Shown here piece after piece: positions 62,476-64,000 of a stretch of DNA of 64,000 bases. A program made the position numbers and the translations under genes. Under the pieces are notes generated by a model. It had not been told where the DNA came from and made no database searches. It saw only the letters and a program-made list of their open reading frames with translations. The stretch is from Pseudanabaena mucicola str. Chao 1806 (GTDB lineage Bacteria; Cyanobacteriota; Cyanobacteriia; Pseudanabaenales; Pseudanabaenaceae), in contig NZ_CP097329.1 in NCBI RefSeq assembly GCF_030323025.1, positions 4,264,001 through 4,328,000 of the forward strand, given 5' to 3'. Each line of letters opens with the position of its first letter. The first letter of the stretch is position 1.

Positions 62476-62682
62476 ACAGTCTATTGAGGTTTTGAGTAGC
62501 ACAGAAATATAGATAATTCAAATAAAAACTACAGCCTCGACTTCGTTCAGCTAATTTACACGGAGGGCTGAGCGAAGTCTAAGCCCCACTAAAAGTTATT
62601 CAAAACAACTATAATTTTGAAATTGGCGCGAAGCAACACTTTCAAAATTATTTCTGGGTTTTAAGTAAGTGCAAAGCGCTGT
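62476..62682. repeat. Family E repeat, copy 6 (interrupted)
   Basis: ACAGTCTATTGAGGTTTTGA start and GGTTTTAAGTAAGTGCAAAG-CGCTGT end; stem AATTTTGAAATTGG with its arm. Split by a family F element. Confidence 0.65.
62509..62615. repeat. Family F repeat, copy 3, nested in family E
   Basis: TATAGATAATTCAAATAAAA to AAAAGTTATTCAAAACAACT-ATA; centre CGACTTCGTTCAGC pairs with GCTGAGCGAAGTC. Inverted relative to 18287-18380. Confidence 0.6.
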
Positions 62683-62799
62683 ATAAGGTGATTTTTGGGG
62701 CTGATATTTGAAAATAGCTATGATTGAAAGCATAAGTTGGGTAAACTATTTGGCAGCATCTTGACAATTGCTTGGCAAAATCTAATTGGAAAACGATCC

Positions 62800-63303
62800 A
62801 TGAATATTGATTTACCGATCTCAAGAATATTTGCAATTAAATCGCCCCAATCGCTTTTTTTATCTGAGCAAATGACTCCAATCGACGAGTTTGAACAATC
62901 CGAAGAGATAGCAAGCCAGCGCATTAATTCTTTTCAAATTGCCACAAATTTATTTCTTAGTTTTAAATATGCTGGACAAGGCGTTAGCTATGCCTTTCGT
63001 ACTCAGAGGAATTTCCGAATTCATGTAATCATCGGGTTGATCGCTTTATTCCTCAGTCTCTATTTTAAGTTATCTGCCATCGCCTGCTCGATAATTAGCT
63101 TGACGATCGCCCTAGTTTTAGTACTGGAATTACTAAATACGGCTTTGGAAGCAGTTGTAGATTTAACTGTAGGTCGTGAGTTTCATCAGTTAGCCAAAAT
63201 TGCTAAGGATTGCGCTGCAGGAGCAGTATTAATTGCGGCGATCACTGCGCTGATTATTGCGGGAGCGTTGTTATTGCCCCATATTTTGATTGCCTTTGCA
63301 TAA
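62800..63303 (+). CDS. dgkA: Diacylglycerol kinase (DgkA family)
   Basis: 167 residues from ATG 62800; small trimeric membrane kinase family, phosphorylating diacylglycerol or undecaprenol. Signature LELLNTALEAVVDLTVG with the catalytic Glu/Asn, and FKYAGQGVSYAFRTQRNFRI before the first span. Three spans follow. Start is uncertain: the open frame begins at TTG 62737, and ATG 62872 (MTPIDEF) is another choice. Confidence 0.9.
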   Translation: MNIDLPISRIFAIKSPQSLFLSEQMTPIDEFEQSEEIASQRINSFQIATNLFLSFKYAGQGVSYAFRTQRNFRIHVIIGLIALFLSLYFKLSAIACSIISLTIALVLVLELLNTALEAVVDLTVGREFHQLAKIAKDCAAGAVLIAAITALIIAGALLLPHILIAFA

Positions 63304-63687
63304 TCTCACCAAAGTTGAGAGACAAGTGCATCTGTTCTTTAAAAGCGCATATTTAAGTTTGTAGATAGAATTAACAGATTGAGAAACTAACTGTTTGAGA
63401 TAATAAAAAACTAGCGATGCAGAGGCAAAATGATTACGTAGTTGTTTAGGATAGACTAATCCTTGCAACAATTGGTCGTTATGCTATTTGGCTTTGTCTA
63501 GCTCATCTTCTTTACATCTTTTTCGACCACCGTCTATGTCTTACTAGACATAAAAGCTCATTTAAAATATTCTCCAAATCTCTTTATTGGTTCAGTAGCG
63601 CACCAATTAGCATCATGCGCTACATCACGAATGATCACCATGAGGCTATAAAATGTATTGCGAGTTACCTAAGAAATACAAGATTAT
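63304..63687 (-). other. Gap before carB with a possible decayed reverse-strand gene
   Basis: Reverse-strand frames carry protein-like pieces in different phases: DVAHDANWCATEPIKRFGEY near 63630, DGGRKRCKEDELDKAK near 63510, and LLQGLVYPKQLRNHFASASL near 63450. I recognise no family; they could be one degenerate gene. Otherwise this stretch should hold the carB promoter. Confidence 0.3.
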
Positions 63688-64000
63688 ATGCCCCGCCGTA
63701 ATGACATTCAGAAGATTTTGCTGATTGGCGCTGGTCCGATCGTGATCGGGCAAGCCTGCGAATTTGACTATTCGGGAACCCAAGCCTGTAAGGTTCTACG
63801 GGACGAGGGCTATTACGTGATCCTAGTTAACTCCAATCCCGCTACGATCATGACCGATCCCTCCACAGCTGATCGGACTTATGTTGAACCAATTACCCCC
63901 GAAGTCGTAGCTCAGATTATTGAAAAAGAGCGTCCTGATGCCATCCTGCCGACGATGGGTGGACAGACCGCTCTAAATACAGCCGTAGCCCTTGCGAAAA
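63688..64000 (+). CDS. carB: Carbamoyl-phosphate synthase large subunit (3' partial)
   Basis: First 104 codons; the gene runs off the right edge. The N-terminus [20 protein letters not shown] followed by [20 protein letters not shown] and [13 protein letters not shown] is the first ATP-grasp (carboxyphosphate) half of CarB. It joins ammonia from CarA, bicarbonate and ATP into carbamoyl phosphate for pyrimidine and arginine synthesis. ATG 63688 is the family start. Confidence 0.97.
   Translation, partial: MPRRNDIQKILLIGAGPIVIGQACEFDYSGTQACKVLRDEGYYVILVNSNPATIMTDPSTADRTYVEPITPEVVAQIIEKERPDAILPTMGGQTALNTAVALAK

Noticed and set aside
1-64000. rRNA operon, tmRNA, RNase P RNA or riboswitch
   Set aside because: I looked in the gaps and saw no sequence or structure supporting any of them.

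Overview
The window reads as chromosome of a filamentous or early-branching cyanobacterium, most likely Pseudanabaena-like (genus is inference). Evidence: dense HIP1 octamers (GCGATCGC) throughout; chlD for chlorophyll synthesis; btpA for photosystem I biogenesis; Ccs1 for cytochrome c assembly; cyanobacterial-type nrtABCD; and small cyanobacterial families (DUF1816, DUF3285, DUF6671). Two further traits fit an early branch: the tRNA-Leu(UAA) gene has no intron, and ferrochelatase lacks the C-terminal CAB helix found in many cyanobacteria.

Layout. 1-3162: 3' part of a hybrid histidine kinase. 3163-3869: nested palindromic mobile repeats. 3870-17938: a 14 kb defence-type locus with a SNF2 helicase carrying DUF3883, a DUF1156 adenine methylase, a DUF499 ATPase with an N-terminal Swt1-like HEPN domain, three Uma2 nuclease-fold proteins, another putative nuclease and toxin-antitoxin genes. 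The methylase gene contains three in-frame insertions; the first carries a complete 23S-IVS-type four-helix-bundle gene in another reading frame. 17939-22651: an accessory strip around two tRNAs (Val-GAC, Leu-UAA) with an integrase relic, a PIN/Phd toxin-antitoxin pair, a nuclease-inhibitor homologue, broken genes, a solitary CRISPR-like repeat and IS256/IS630 scraps. 22778-28409: ferrochelatase, response regulator, DUF362 protein and a large Fe-S/cNMP-binding membrane protein. 28721-34367: nitrate transporter nrtABCD with a candidate NtcA site upstream. 34651-50783: housekeeping genes (thyX, glycosyltransferase, chlD, HtrA-like protease, gatA, STAS protein, mini-RNase III/rlmB, msrA, LpxB-like). 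50812-52100: a TnpB-only IS200/IS605 element. 52670-64000: btpA, VKOR-thioredoxin, PstS-like protein, a type II restriction-modification module (Eco47II family, nuclease frameshifted), ccs1, ferredoxin, nusB, ybeY, dgkA and the start of carB.

How it works together. The nrt operon imports nitrate, and the divergent Fe-S/cNMP protein may sense or process something related. The 3870-17938 block has the parts of a modification-based antiphage system (modifier, translocase, ATPase, nucleases) but lacks the signature genes of BREX and DISARM, so it is the best candidate here for an undescribed or variant system. Intergenic DNA is heavily colonised by at least eight families of short palindromic repeats. 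One family shows 5-bp target-site duplications at all three copies, and several copies are inserted inside others.

All calls come from reading the sequence and recalled family knowledge; no database search was run.
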